From Acetobacter sacchari (GTDB lineage: Bacteria; Pseudomonadota; Alphaproteobacteria; Acetobacterales; Acetobacteraceae): a DNA stretch of 64,000 nucleotides. Location: NCBI RefSeq assembly GCF_017377715.1, contig NZ_JAFVMF010000013.1, positions 62,001 through 126,000 on the forward strand. The letters are read 5' to 3'. The first letter of the stretch is position 1, and each line of letters opens with the position of its first letter. A program made the translations under genes and the position numbers. The notes beneath the pieces are model-generated. The model saw only the letters and a program-made list of their open reading frames with translations. It was not told where the DNA came from and did not search any database. Of this stretch, positions 53,916-63,317 are shown one piece after another.

Positions 53916-54395
53916 ATGGAACAATCTTTCATGACCGAAGAGCTTGACCGGACTGATCGCCGCATTCTGCGCCTGCTGCAGAAGGACGGCCGCATGGCCA
54001 ATGCCGACCTCGCCCGCAAAGTGAATATAAGCGCTGCGACCTGCCACCGGCGGACGCAGCGCCTGTTTGACGCAGGCTGCATCCGCGCCGTGCGGGCGCA
54101 GGTCGCGCCCGCCGCGGTCGATCTGTCGACTCTCGCCATGGTGGGCGTGGTTCTGGATCGTTCCACCTCCGACAGTTTCGCTGCGTTCGAACAGGCGGTC
54201 AGCGAGACGCCGGAAGTGCTGGATTGCCATCTGGTCGCTGGCGACTTCGATTATTTTCTGAAAATTCGCGTGCGGGATATGGAGCATTTCAACCGACTGC
54301 ACGCTGCGCGCCTGATCGCGTTGCCCGGCGTCCGTCAGACCCGGACGTTCTTCGTCATGAAGGAAGTCGTCGACAACAGGCCGCTCGATATTTGA
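53916..54395 (+). CDS. acdR: Lrp/AsnC-family regulator (AcdR)
   Basis: 159 aa. HTH at about 8-60: LDRTDRRILRLLQKDGRMANADLARKVNISAATCHRRTQRLFDAGCIRAV; C-terminal RAM/AsnC ligand domain with VVLDRSTSDSFAAFEQAVSETPEVLDCHLVAGDFDYFLKIRVRDMEHF. It lies divergent from acdS and is expected to activate it, the arrangement known from plant-associated bacteria. An ATG at 53931 is an alternative start. The gap between the genes is AT-rich, suitable for an Lrp box. Confidence 0.92.
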   Translation: MEQSFMTEELDRTDRRILRLLQKDGRMANADLARKVNISAATCHRRTQRLFDAGCIRAVRAQVAPAAVDLSTLAMVGVVLDRSTSDSFAAFEQAVSETPEVLDCHLVAGDFDYFLKIRVRDMEHFNRLHAARLIALPGVRQTRTFFVMKEVVDNRPLDI

Positions 54396-54653
54396 GTTTT
54401 TCGTCGAAATCTCTATCGGAGAGCGGCTCCGGGCACCCCACTCTGGCCGCCTATGAGCAGCAACCGGGTGACGACGTCGCCAAAGAAGAAACGCTCTACT
54501 GAAAGGGACCGGCTGTCTCGCCACGAGATCAAGGCGGCGCAGGCATCTCGGGACACGGCCTGACACGCCAAAAGCCGCCATCTTGTTCACACAAACGGTC
54601 AGCGATCCTTAGCGGAGACATGCGCCGACAAGGCCTTTTGCCCAGGGATCGTA

Positions 54654-54691
54654 GGCGCGCCCGGACACGGCGCGCCCCGTAAAGGTTTTTT
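54654..54691 (+). terminator. Intrinsic terminator on the acdR side
   Basis: GGCGCGCC (54654-54661) and GGCGCGCC (54669-54676) pair around the loop cggacac. A run of six T's at 54686-54691 follows on the plus strand. It would end plus-strand transcripts that run on from acdR, just before the end of the convergent aquaporin gene. Confidence 0.55.
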
Positions 54692-54694
54692 GCG

Positions 54695-55387
54695 TTACTC
54701 GCCGTCAGAACTGATCAGGTATTTCCAGATAACCGCCCCCAACGCGCCGCCGAGCAAGGGCGCAGTCCAGAAAAGCCAAAGCTGACCGAGAGCGCCAGTC
54801 TGGGCATAGACTGCAACGGCGAGAGAACGTGCGGGATTTACAGACGTGTTTGTGACCGGAATGGACACAAGATGGATCAGCGTCAGGCAAAAACCGATCG
54901 CCAGCGGCCCCAGCCCGGAGGGCGCCGTTTTCGCAGTCGATCCCAGAATAACGATAAGGAATCCTGCCGTAAGAACCAGTTCGGTTACGAACGCAGCGGT
55001 CAGGCTGTAGTGACCGGGGGAAAGATCCCCATAACCATTTGACGCGAAAGAACCGACTACAAAATCCGGTCGTCCGGTGGTTATGACATATAGCACTGAG
55101 GCCGCGACAACGCCGCCCAGCACCTGCGCCACCCAGTACGGAACCAGATCTTTCCAAGGCAATCTGCCGCCGACAGCAGCGCCCAACGACACAGCCGGAT
55201 TGAAATGACCGCCAGAAATGCCGCCCACGGCATAGGCCATGGTCAGCACGGTCAACCCGAACGCCAGAGCCACACCCAGAAAACCTATACCCAGATTGGG
55301 GAAAGCGGCGTCAATCAACGCGCTGCCACATCCTCCAAACACCAGCCAGAACGTACCGAAAAATTCAGCCGCCAATTTATTGCGCAC
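54695..55387 (-). CDS. aqpZ: Aquaporin Z-like water channel
   Basis: 230 aa, inner-membrane water channel. The paired NPA motifs are intact, HFNPAVS (about residue 62) and SVNPARS (about 184), the latter with the selectivity-filter Arg. Six helices are visible, and the N-terminus reads [24 protein letters not shown], the standard AqpZ start. I chose the GTG at 55387, with AGGAG 6 bases upstream, since it matches AqpZ length (231 aa in E. coli); the frame opens at 55444 with no ribosome site. Confidence 0.92.
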   Translation of the reverse strand: MRNKLAAEFFGTFWLVFGGCGSALIDAAFPNLGIGFLGVALAFGLTVLTMAYAVGGISGGHFNPAVSLGAAVGGRLPWKDLVPYWVAQVLGGVVAASVLYVITTGRPDFVVGSFASNGYGDLSPGHYSLTAAFVTELVLTAGFLIVILGSTAKTAPSGLGPLAIGFCLTLIHLVSIPVTNTSVNPARSLAVAVYAQTGALGQLWLFWTAPLLGGALGAVIWKYLISSDGE

Positions 55388-55899
55388 AACGCGCTCCTGT
55401 ATTTCAATAATGTTACAATAACTTGGGAAATAACCCGGTTTCATATTCGTTATAAAAAACAGTCAAAAATATGTCGATAACTGTTTTTGACCTACTACCC
55501 ACAGTCCAAGTATTGATACAATGGGGACTTGACGCCCTTCGCGACATTCAGATCACGCGAAAATGGCGTCGACCGGAATCCGGCTCCCTCAATACCGCCT
55601 CTGCGTCACTGTGCTCGTTTCTTGTTTGAAAAAACGTCTCGGTCGCGTCGGCGCACGGTTCAACGCCCTCACAACGGCTCCGGACGCGCAACATCTGAAC
55701 TTACAAGCAGCGCATCGTCCGGTGTTTTCTGCAGCAATAAGGCTTTCTGCGCCTTAAACGCTTACGCGTTCCGTCAGCTTGCAGAAAACGTGCGCCACGA
55801 CACCACGCGCTCCACCACCAGCCCGCTTGTCGCGCCAATTCGAACATTCGGAAACATCGCACGCATTAACGTGCGACTTCCTTCGCGTCAGCAAGACGC
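55388..55899. other. 512-bp gap with nested inverted repeats
   Basis: No gene I can support. Structured elements are visible: GTTTTCTGCA (55724-55733) and TGCAGAAAAC (55780-55789) form a perfect 10-bp pair enclosing a small AACGC/GCGTT hairpin (55757-55770). A second hairpin, TCGCACG/CGTGCGA (55857-55876), and a GCGTC/GACGC stem (55885-55899) lie next to the stop of the MFS gene and probably end its transcript. Confidence 0.5.
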
Positions 55900-57129
55900 T
55901 CAGTGAAAGCGCACGGCCGGATCGGCTTGGCTTTTCAGCCTGGGCTCGCCGCGTATCGACAGCAAGAACAGCAACAGCCCCATAACTGCGATACCGCCCC
56001 CGGCCCAACCTGTTGCCGCGTAGCCGAAGCCGGACGCGAGAACGAACGCCCCCACCCACGCCCCCAACGCATTGGCAAGGTTGAACGCCGCATGGTTCAT
56101 GGAAGCCGCCATGGTCTGCGCATCACCGGCGACTACCATCAAACGCATCTGCATCGCTGGCCCCAACGCGATCGTGCCGCCGAGCAGGAAGATAATGATC
56201 GTAACGGACCAGAGATGCGGCAATGCGAACGCAAAAAGCGACAGGGTGACGACATTCCAGAAGAATGCGCCGATCGTGGCCCCGAGCGGATTGCGGTCGA
56301 TGGCGCTGGCTCCGACATAGGCCCCCACGACCATGCCCACGCCCCAAAGCGCCTGGAACAGGGGGATGCTCCACAGCGGGACGTGCGTAACATGCAGCAG
56401 CGCGGCGGAGACATAAGTGTAGACGCAGAACATCCCGCCGGTGCCGAGCATCACCACGCCCAGCACGTACCATATCTGCTTACGACCGAACGCCCGCAGT
56501 TCGCCAAGCAGAGAATGCCCCGGTCGGGGATCGTCCCGCGGAATGAAGCGCCAGATCATGAACGCCGCGATCAGGGCGATCGCTCCCACCAGAAGGTAAG
56601 CGACTCTCCAGCTCAGATACTCGCCCATCAAACTCGCCAGAGGCGCGCCAACCACGTTGGCGACAGTCAGCCCCGCGAACACATGCCCAACCGCCTTTCC
56701 GCGCCGCCCCTCCGCCACCAGACTTGCGGCGGTCAACGCGCTGCCTCCGAACAATGTGCCGTGCGGCAAACCAGCCAGAAAACGCCAGAATTCGAGGGCG
56801 CCAACGCTGTGCGCCAACGTCCCCAAAATGTTGGTCACGGCGAACCACAGGGTAAGCAGGATCAGCGCCTGTTTGCGCGACATGCGCGCGGACGCCAGCG
56901 AAATAATCGGCGCACCGACAACGACGCCCATGGCGTACGCGCTGACGATGTTTCCGCATTGCGGAATCGAGGCGTCCATCGAGCGCGCGACGTCGGGAAG
57001 CAGCCCCATCATCGCGAACTCGCCGGTGCCTATGCCAAAGGTCCCCACAGCGAGGGAGAGAATCGGCAAGGCGTGGCCCGTCGTCGTCTTGACCTGCTTC
57101 GCGGCGGAAGCCGTCATCCCTCTCTCCAT
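55900..57129 (-). CDS. MFS exporter (DHA1/AraJ-like)
   Basis: 409 aa from the ATG at 57129 (another ATG at 57117; the frame also opens at a TTG). Twelve helices; FGIGTGEFAMMGLLPDVARSMDASIPQCGNIVSAYAMGVVVGAPIIS is the signature of the AraJ/YdhP efflux group. It should export small molecules such as sugars or drugs. Single gene, divergent from the AI-2E family gene. Confidence 0.9.
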   Translation of the reverse strand: MERGMTASAAKQVKTTTGHALPILSLAVGTFGIGTGEFAMMGLLPDVARSMDASIPQCGNIVSAYAMGVVVGAPIISLASARMSRKQALILLTLWFAVTNILGTLAHSVGALEFWRFLAGLPHGTLFGGSALTAASLVAEGRRGKAVGHVFAGLTVANVVGAPLASLMGEYLSWRVAYLLVGAIALIAAFMIWRFIPRDDPRPGHSLLGELRAFGRKQIWYVLGVVMLGTGGMFCVYTYVSAALLHVTHVPLWSIPLFQALWGVGMVVGAYVGASAIDRNPLGATIGAFFWNVVTLSLFAFALPHLWSVTIIIFLLGGTIALGPAMQMRLMVVAGDAQTMAASMNHAAFNLANALGAWVGAFVLASGFGYAATGWAGGGIAVMGLLLFLLSIRGEPRLKSQADPAVRFH

Positions 57130-57283
57130 ACCTGTTTGCAAAAAGCGCCTGTACCGCTACCAACTAAAACCGCGGCGTTGCGCATACGTTCCGATAACCG
57201 CCCGACTCCACCGTCGTCGACGCTGCGGGCGCCTGTAAAATCGACGATGCATCGCCTCACCTATCGGGACACCCCATATCCTC

Positions 57284-58372
57284 ATGACCCCATCTTCGTC
57301 CAACAACGCTTCAACGCCGCACGGCGAGTCCGGAAGCGAAGCCACCGTCAGCATAAGCAGAATGCTGCGCCTCACCCTGATCGCAGCCGCGGTAATGCTT
57401 GCAATCTGGCTCATCGGCGACGTTCTGATGGTCGTATTCGCCTCGGCCCTCTTCGCCGTGGTGCTGCACGGGCTCGCACGGGTGCTGGCGCGTCACACGA
57501 AGCTTCCTCATGGCGCAGCGCTGGCGCTCGTCACCCTCGGGCTGCTGCTCATTCTGGTCACGGTAGGCTGGACCAGCGGCTCCGATATCGCAGCCCAGTT
57601 CTCAAAACTGCGCGACGCTCTGGTCACGCAGGCGTCCGCCTTGCGCAGCCAACTTGAAGCCTGGCCACAAGGGCGACTGTTGATCCAGTATCTGCCTCAG
57701 TCGATGGGCGGATCTCAGGGCGGCAGCTTCGAATCGCTCAGCACCCGCATCGCCGGCTCGATGACCGGTTTTCTTGGGTCTGCGTTCGGCGCGCTTGGCA
57801 CGATCGCCGTCGTCGTGATCGCCGGTCTTTATTTCGCCGCCGATCCATCGCTCTACGCCAACGGAATTCTGCGCCTCGTCCCTCTCCAATGGCGCGACAA
57901 GGGCCGTGAAGTGATGATCGCCGCAGCCGACACGCTGTGGGCGTGGGTCGCGGGTCAGGCGCTCGACATGGCGGTGGTGGGGCTGTTGTCCGGCTTCGGG
58001 CTGTGGCTGATCGGCGTGCCGCTCGCCTTCGGATTGGGCTGCCTCGCAGCGCTCTGCAATTTCATCCCGTATATTGGGGCGATCATGGGCGCCGTCCCCG
58101 CCCTCCTCCTCGCACTCTCGCTTGGTCTGCGTGAGACAGCGATGGTCGCCGCTCTTTACGCGGTCGTACAATTCTTTGAGGGTAACGTCATGGCGCCCCT
58201 GATTCAGCGCCATGCCGTGAAGATGCCGCCAGCCGTGACGGTGCTCTCACAGACATTGTTTGGTGGGATCTTCGGTTTTCCCGGCCTGATGCTCGCCTCT
58301 CCATTGACCGCGGCCCTGCTTGCGGTCGGCGACCGGCTGACGCCCAAACTGGACGAGAAGGAACGTATATGA
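57284..58372 (+). CDS. AI-2E family transporter-like membrane protein
   Basis: 362 aa with about eight hydrophobic helices. The family pattern is visible: LTLIAAAVMLAIWLIGDVLMVVFASALFAVVLHGLARVLARHTKLPHGAA at the N-terminus and FPGLMLASPLTAALLAVGDRL near the end. Some members export AI-2; others move ions or Na+/H+. The stop overlaps the next gene's start region, so they are likely co-transcribed. Confidence 0.88.
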   Translation: MTPSSSNNASTPHGESGSEATVSISRMLRLTLIAAAVMLAIWLIGDVLMVVFASALFAVVLHGLARVLARHTKLPHGAALALVTLGLLLILVTVGWTSGSDIAAQFSKLRDALVTQASALRSQLEAWPQGRLLIQYLPQSMGGSQGGSFESLSTRIAGSMTGFLGSAFGALGTIAVVVIAGLYFAADPSLYANGILRLVPLQWRDKGREVMIAAADTLWAWVAGQALDMAVVGLLSGFGLWLIGVPLAFGLGCLAALCNFIPYIGAIMGAVPALLLALSLGLRETAMVAALYAVVQFFEGNVMAPLIQRHAVKMPPAVTVLSQTLFGGIFGFPGLMLASPLTAALLAVGDRLTPKLDEKERI

Positions 58373-58858
58373 ATGCGCCTACCGCGACCGACGCATAAAT
58401 TTACTGCGGCTATCCTTCTGACGCTTGGCGGCGCGTCTCTCGCTGGCTGTCAGATGACGCCGGAGCAGATCGATTACGCGTGCATGCAGCAAAAACCCGA
58501 CGACCTGCTGCTTCGCGAACCGACTCTGGAGCACTTCATCCAAGGCTGCGGTCTCGATTACTACACCGACGTCACCGGCAGAATTAAGCTGCACTACACG
58601 CCGCCGCGCGGAGACGGCACCCTGCCGGTCGTCGCAGCGTCATCCTTCGCGGTCAGCGAGCCCGGCGGCTCGCACGGGCGCGTGTGGTATCTGTGCATGC
58701 CCGTACCGACTTCGGTGGCCGACAGCCAGCCTTCGGCCTCCCCCACGGCGACGCGCACGAATCAGGCCGTCTGCCGCTACGCAGGAAGCGGAGAGAAAAG
58801 GCTCAATCTCATCTACGATCAGGACGACGCCACCAAATACGATCCCATCAAGTGGTGA
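58373..58858 (+). CDS. Small lipoprotein
   Basis: 161 aa, signal peptide (residues 1-25) with lipobox LAGC, so Cys26 should be lipidated and the protein membrane-anchored. The mature part contains several cysteines (DYACMQQ, IQGCGLDYY, WYLCMPVP, AVCRYAG), possibly disulfide-linked. No domain recognised. It starts immediately after the AI-2E family stop. Confidence 0.7.
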   Translation: MRLPRPTHKFTAAILLTLGGASLAGCQMTPEQIDYACMQQKPDDLLLREPTLEHFIQGCGLDYYTDVTGRIKLHYTPPRGDGTLPVVAASSFAVSEPGGSHGRVWYLCMPVPTSVADSQPSASPTATRTNQAVCRYAGSGEKRLNLIYDQDDATKYDPIKW

Positions 58859-59181
58859 GACGCTCGCAATAGGCTCCCCCTGCGCCCCGAGGCGAATATA
58901 TTTGACAAACATTGTCTGATATATTCCTCATTGAGTCATTAATGATACGGTGGGTCAGGCGACGTCGGGAGGCGCGGGCCTGAAGGGTTCCTAAACGGCA
59001 GTGGGCTGCCCCACCCGTTTGGCGCCATGCAGACACGAACCTTTCCCGTCTGGGTACCAAGGTTGTGAACTGACACATGGATCTGTGTTGGAGCGATCGC
59101 AGGCGTCGGGAGCGATTTCGACGGGCCTGATCGTCGGTTCCCGGTGCCGGTCCGAGTAGTTTCCGGGCGGGGTTTATCTGC
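58859..59181. other. 323-bp gap with a strong hairpin upstream of a glycosyltransferase
   Basis: No open gene. A long hairpin is visible at 58993-59020 (AAACGG-ca-GTGGG, loop ctgc, CCCAC-CCGTTT; a 2-base bulge), and an ACACA/TGTGT pair lies further down. It could be a terminator for the preceding operon, or part of a structured 5' leader of the glycosyltransferase mRNA. Confidence 0.45.
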
Positions 59182-60387
59182 ATGACACTGCCGCAGCCCC
59201 AACGCGCTTTCACAGAAAATTCGATAATCAGCCTGAACAGCCAACCAGTTTCCTGCACATCTCGTGCAATCCGCCCTTGGCGAAACCTCTCCGTCAACGG
59301 CAAGTTCCTGTCGGGATACCTGACAGGCGTTCACAGGGTTGGGCTCGAACTCAGCCGCGAACTGGGCGAACGCGCTGATGAGATCGCAGAAGTCGTCGGC
59401 GGTGGACCGCTTTTCCGCACGCCGGGACGCGGCTACCCGGCGTCGATAAACAGCTCCATTCCCACCTCAGGCATGTCGGCGCGCGGCGTCTCGGGGCAAG
59501 TGTGGGAACAGGTGACGCTACTTCGGCAAACTCGCACAGATCTGCTTCTCAACCTGTGTAATCTTGGTCCGGCGCTGCATCCCGCAATGATCACCATGAT
59601 CCACGACGCGCAGACCTTCATAACGCCAGAATCCTACACGACAGGGTTCGGGCGGTTCTATCGCGCTTTGCTCCCGGCTCTGGGAAGACGCAGCCTGCGC
59701 GTTCTAACGGTTTCGGATTTCTCAGCGCAGGAATTGGTCCGATGGGATGTGGCGCCGACAGAACGCATCCGGGTGATACCGAACGGCGTAGATCACGTTC
59801 TACGTGTAAGACCGGACCGAAATGTGCTGCGAAGGATCGGCTCGCGACCATTTGTGCTCGCTCTTGCCAGCGCGCAGCCACACAAGCGGATCGGCACGTT
59901 GATCCGTGCTTTTTCAGATCCGCGTCTGGCGCATCTCGACCTGGTTCTGTTTGGCCCCGCCTCCCCAAGCGATTTTGCGCGTTCCGGCCACCCGCTACCG
60001 CCCAACACGCGCTGCCTCTCATTCGTGGCCGACGAAGAAGTGCGTGCGCTGATGGAGGCTGCGCTGTGCTTCGCCCTTCCGTCCATAACCGAAGGGTTCG
60101 GCCTCCCTCCGCTGGAAGCGATGCTGATCGGGTGTCCCGCGATCGTCAGTCGTGCAGGCGCGCTTCCTGGCCTCTGTGGCGAGGACGTCCTCTATGCCTC
60201 GCCCGACGATCCCCGAGAATGGGTGGAGGCGATCCGGCGCCTTGCCGAAGACCCGGAGATTCGCCAGCACCGAGCGGCAGCCGGACGTCGGCGGGCTGCG
60301 CGATACACATGGCGACGCGCGGGTGACGCTCTCATGTCCGTGTTGCGTGAAGTCAGTGACGAACGGCGCAGAGCGGCGGTTTCTTAA
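59182..60387 (+). CDS. Glycosyltransferase family 4 (GT-B)
   Basis: 401 aa, cytoplasmic. The C-terminal domain has the nucleotide-sugar site motif CFALPSITEGFGLPPLEAMLIGCPAIVSRAGALPGLCGEDVLYASPDDP, with the EGFGLPPLE (E-x7-E type) typical of GT4. The N-terminal part, SVNGKFLSGYLTGVHRVGLELSREL, fits the same family. Target (LPS, exopolysaccharide) is unknown. The first about 35 residues are poor in the family pattern, so translation may begin further in. Confidence 0.85.
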   Translation: MTLPQPQRAFTENSIISLNSQPVSCTSRAIRPWRNLSVNGKFLSGYLTGVHRVGLELSRELGERADEIAEVVGGGPLFRTPGRGYPASINSSIPTSGMSARGVSGQVWEQVTLLRQTRTDLLLNLCNLGPALHPAMITMIHDAQTFITPESYTTGFGRFYRALLPALGRRSLRVLTVSDFSAQELVRWDVAPTERIRVIPNGVDHVLRVRPDRNVLRRIGSRPFVLALASAQPHKRIGTLIRAFSDPRLAHLDLVLFGPASPSDFARSGHPLPPNTRCLSFVADEEVRALMEAALCFALPSITEGFGLPPLEAMLIGCPAIVSRAGALPGLCGEDVLYASPDDPREWVEAIRRLAEDPEIRQHRAAAGRRRAARYTWRRAGDALMSVLREVSDERRRAAVS

Positions 60388-60496
60388 AACCAGACCCGCA
60401 ACACATGAGATCAGCGCGCAGGGCGAATGTACAGATGATCGCGGCGGTCCTGTCGCCACTGGTCAATCGCGCTCAGGATCGCTACATCGCCTCCCT

Positions 60497-61048
60497 ATGA
60501 ATGAAGCCGATTTCTCCGGGGCCGCCGCAACGGCGCAGGCGACGCCCATCCTGATCGCGCCCCAAGCCGTGCTTCGCCAGAAAGGCCGGGTGGTGCGCCC
60601 GGAAGATATGGCGACGCTCCGCGAAGGTCTGCCGGGAATGTTCGCCGCAATGTATCAGGCGCCGGGCATCGGCCTGGCCGCGCCACAGATCGGGATCAGC
60701 ATGCGCTATGCGATCGTCGACCTCGGCGAGGAAGACGCGCGCGAACCGATCGTGTTGATCAATCCCGAAATCATCTCCGAAAGCGAAGTCCTGCACTCCC
60801 GCGAGGAGGGCTGTCTCTCGCTGCCCAACCAGTATGCCGAAGTCGTGCGGCCTGAAGCCGTGCGCGTGCGTTACATGTCGCTGGCGGGCGAACAGATTGA
60901 GCGCGACGTGGATGGCCTGCTCGCGACATGCATCCAGCATGAAATCGATCACCTCGATGGCGTGTTGTTTGTCGACCACCTGTCCGCTCTGCGTCGCAAC
61001 ATGATTCTGCGCCGCCTCGCCAAGGAACAGAAAGCCAAACGCGGCTGA
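60497..61048 (+). CDS. def: Peptide deformylase
   Basis: 183 aa, removes the N-formyl group from nascent proteins. All three motifs present: GIGLAAPQIG (residues 57-66), EGCLS (Cys106) and QHEIDHLDG (His148, Glu149, His152). The open frame runs further upstream through the glycosyltransferase end, but the ATG at 60497 gives the family length. First gene of the def-fmt-truA set. Confidence 0.95.
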   Translation: MNEADFSGAAATAQATPILIAPQAVLRQKGRVVRPEDMATLREGLPGMFAAMYQAPGIGLAAPQIGISMRYAIVDLGEEDAREPIVLINPEIISESEVLHSREEGCLSLPNQYAEVVRPEAVRVRYMSLAGEQIERDVDGLLATCIQHEIDHLDGVLFVDHLSALRRNMILRRLAKEQKAKRG

Positions 61049-61135
61049 ACTGTCGGCGCCCGCGGATCGCGAGAACGCCGGACCGACACCCCCCGCCTCC
61101 AGCCCGACCAGCGTCCAGTCAGGAGACCTTGCACC

Positions 61136-62065
61136 ATGCGCATAGCCTTTATGGGCACTCCCGACTTCGCCGTGCCCGCGCTCCATGCGCTGCATGACGC
61201 CGGACACGAAATCGCCGCCGTCTATACTCAGCCCCCTCGACCGGCCGGCCGAGGGCAGGCGCTTCGCGCGTCGCCGGTCCAGGTGGCGGCTGAGGCGATG
61301 GGGCTTGAGGTTCGCAGCCCTCTCACTCTCAAGCGCGACGCCGAGGCAAGGCAAGCGTTTGCGGCGCTCGACCTCGACGTCGCCGTTGTGGCGGCTTACG
61401 GCCTGATTCTGCCTACCGACATGCTCGCGGCGCCGCGCTTCGGGTGCCTCAACATCCACGCCAGCCTGCTTCCACGTTGGCGCGGAGCTTCACCGATCCA
61501 GAGCTCCATTCTCGCAGGAGACAGCGAAAGCGGCGTCACCATCATGCAAATGGAGGCGGGCCTCGACACCGGCCCCATGCTGCTCCATGCCTCAACCCCG
61601 ATCACTGGCGACACCACAGCGACGACGCTGCATGACGCGCTCTCTACTATGGGCGCGCGTCTGGTCGTCCAAACTTTGCGCGAGATGCCAAGCGCCGTCG
61701 TCCAGCCGGAAGACGGAGTCACTTACGCCGCACGTCTGACGCGCGAGGACGGACGCATCGACTGGACGCGCACCGCCGCCGAAATCGACCGGCAGGTCCG
61801 GGCGCTGACTCCCTGGCCGGGCGCGTTCACGACTCTGGATGGCGTTGTTCTGAAGATCGGCGAGGCGAAACCGGCTCCCTTCCCCGACGGCGTTGCGGCG
61901 GCGCAGCCCGGCGAGGCGCTCGACGACCATTTGACGATCGCCTGCGGCGACGGGCGGGCCTTGCGTCTGCTGCGCATCCAGCGCCCCGGACGCGGCATGA
62001 TGGACGCCGAAGCCTTTCTGCGCGGGCAGCCGCTTCCTGCGGGCGCACGCCTCGGGACACATTGA
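61136..62065 (+). CDS. fmt: Methionyl-tRNA formyltransferase
   Basis: 309 aa, adds the formyl group to initiator tRNA. The N-terminal domain begins [19 protein letters not shown]; the folate-binding signature [17 protein letters not shown] is intact, and [19 protein letters not shown] follows. The C-terminal OB-like domain carries the [12 protein letters not shown] region. It follows def as in most bacteria. Its stop overlaps the truA start by one base. Confidence 0.96.
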   Translation: MRIAFMGTPDFAVPALHALHDAGHEIAAVYTQPPRPAGRGQALRASPVQVAAEAMGLEVRSPLTLKRDAEARQAFAALDLDVAVVAAYGLILPTDMLAAPRFGCLNIHASLLPRWRGASPIQSSILAGDSESGVTIMQMEAGLDTGPMLLHASTPITGDTTATTLHDALSTMGARLVVQTLREMPSAVVQPEDGVTYAARLTREDGRIDWTRTAAEIDRQVRALTPWPGAFTTLDGVVLKIGEAKPAPFPDGVAAAQPGEALDDHLTIACGDGRALRLLRIQRPGRGMMDAEAFLRGQPLPAGARLGTH

Positions 62066-62910
62066 TGACGGCGCCCACAGACGTCGTTGAAACGTCGCCC
62101 GACATTCAGCGCTGGGCGGTGCTGCTGGAGTACGACGGAGGTGCGTTCGTCGGCTGGCAGCGGCAGGCGAGCGGCGTCTCGGTTCAATCGCTTCTCGAAG
62201 ACGCAGCCTCCCGCCTGAGCGGCGGTCGTGACGTCGCCAGCGTGACTGCCGGGCGTACGGACGCAGGCGTCCACGCCAGTGGACAGGTGGCGCATCTTGA
62301 TTTCCCCGGCTCCCTCCAACTGAACGCGCGAGCCGTGCGGGACGGACTGTCGTTCCACCTGAAGCCGCATCCGGTCGCTGTGCTGGACGCAGCCCCGGTC
62401 TCGCTCGACTGGAACGCGCGCTTCTCCGCCCTGAACCGCCGCTATCGCTACCGCATCCTCAACCGATCAACGCGCCCGGCACTCGACGCCGGACAGGTGT
62501 GGCACGTCAAGTTCCCGCTGGACGCTGACGCCATGCGCCGGGCTGCGCAGACGCTGCTTGGGCGGCACGACTTCAGCACGTTCCGCGCGTCGAGTTGCCA
62601 GGCGAAAAGCCCGTTAAGAACGCTTGATCGTCTGGACGTGCGCCGCGATGGCGAGATGATCCTGTTTGAGGTCGAGGCTCGGTCCTTTCTGCATCATCAG
62701 GTTCGCAATCTCGTTGGCACGCTTCAGATGGTCGGCTGTGGACGCTGGCCGGAAGAACGAGTGCGGCAAGCGCTCGACGCCCGCGACCGGAGCAAAGGCG
62801 GTCCCACTGCGCCGCCAGACGGTCTCGCCCTGATCGGCGTGGGATACGATCCGGATCCGTTCGCCACTGCTGGCGCGAATATACTCCGCCAGACGCTCGA
62901 CGCCTCCTGA
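62065..62910 (+). CDS. truA: tRNA pseudouridine synthase A
   Basis: 281 aa from the ATG at 62065 (TGATG overlap with fmt). Modifies uridines 38-40 of the tRNA anticodon arm. The catalytic motif GRTDAGVHASGQV has Asp66 and GVHASGQVAHLD; RRYRYRILNRSTRPALDAGQ and LVGTLQMVGCGRW are also typical. A small CTGACG/CGTCAG hairpin lies across its end. Confidence 0.96.
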   Translation: MTAPTDVVETSPDIQRWAVLLEYDGGAFVGWQRQASGVSVQSLLEDAASRLSGGRDVASVTAGRTDAGVHASGQVAHLDFPGSLQLNARAVRDGLSFHLKPHPVAVLDAAPVSLDWNARFSALNRRYRYRILNRSTRPALDAGQVWHVKFPLDADAMRRAAQTLLGRHDFSTFRASSCQAKSPLRTLDRLDVRRDGEMILFEVEARSFLHHQVRNLVGTLQMVGCGRWPEERVRQALDARDRSKGGPTAPPDGLALIGVGYDPDPFATAGANILRQTLDAS

Positions 62911-63317
62911 CGTAAGGACGTCAGATACTTCGCAGCGTCGCCAACTCTGCGCAGTCGCCTCAGCTCTCCTTGGCCCGTAAGCAGCCATTTGGCGCGTATG
63001 ACTAGCCCCGCCTTCGAAATCCATCCTACCTGGTCGCCATAGTAACAGAGAGCCGTGAGGATCGTGACGATGCACGATCAAGATATCGCGCTACGCAGAC
63101 GTCAGATCGGGAGGCGTCCGGAATCTCCGCAATCAGCACACAACGGCGTCAGGCCATGTGCGCACGCCTTCGCGCGCTTGCGCCGCAGAGCGCATTGCGT
63201 CAAAGGAAACGACACTCAATTCGCACCGGGGCGGTCTTTTCGCCCCTCATCCAGCGGCCAGCCTCCCCGTCCTGACGGAGACCGGTCAGCCAATGGCAGG
63301 GGCTCGAACGCACCGCA
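62911..63317. other. 407-bp gap between truA and hpnN
   Basis: I see no gene here. A short CTGACG-taagga-CGTCAG hairpin straddles the truA stop (62907-62924) and may be a terminator. The rest shows no motif I recognise. Confidence 0.4.

Noticed and set aside
54453-54563. A 36-codon Lys/Arg-rich ORF between acdR and the aquaporin
   Set aside because: No ribosome-binding site, no domain, and the length is easily reached by chance.
55903-57657. A 584-codon plus-strand frame
   Set aside because: Antisense to the MFS exporter and then overlapping the AI-2E family gene in another frame; Arg/Gln/His-rich and without domain.
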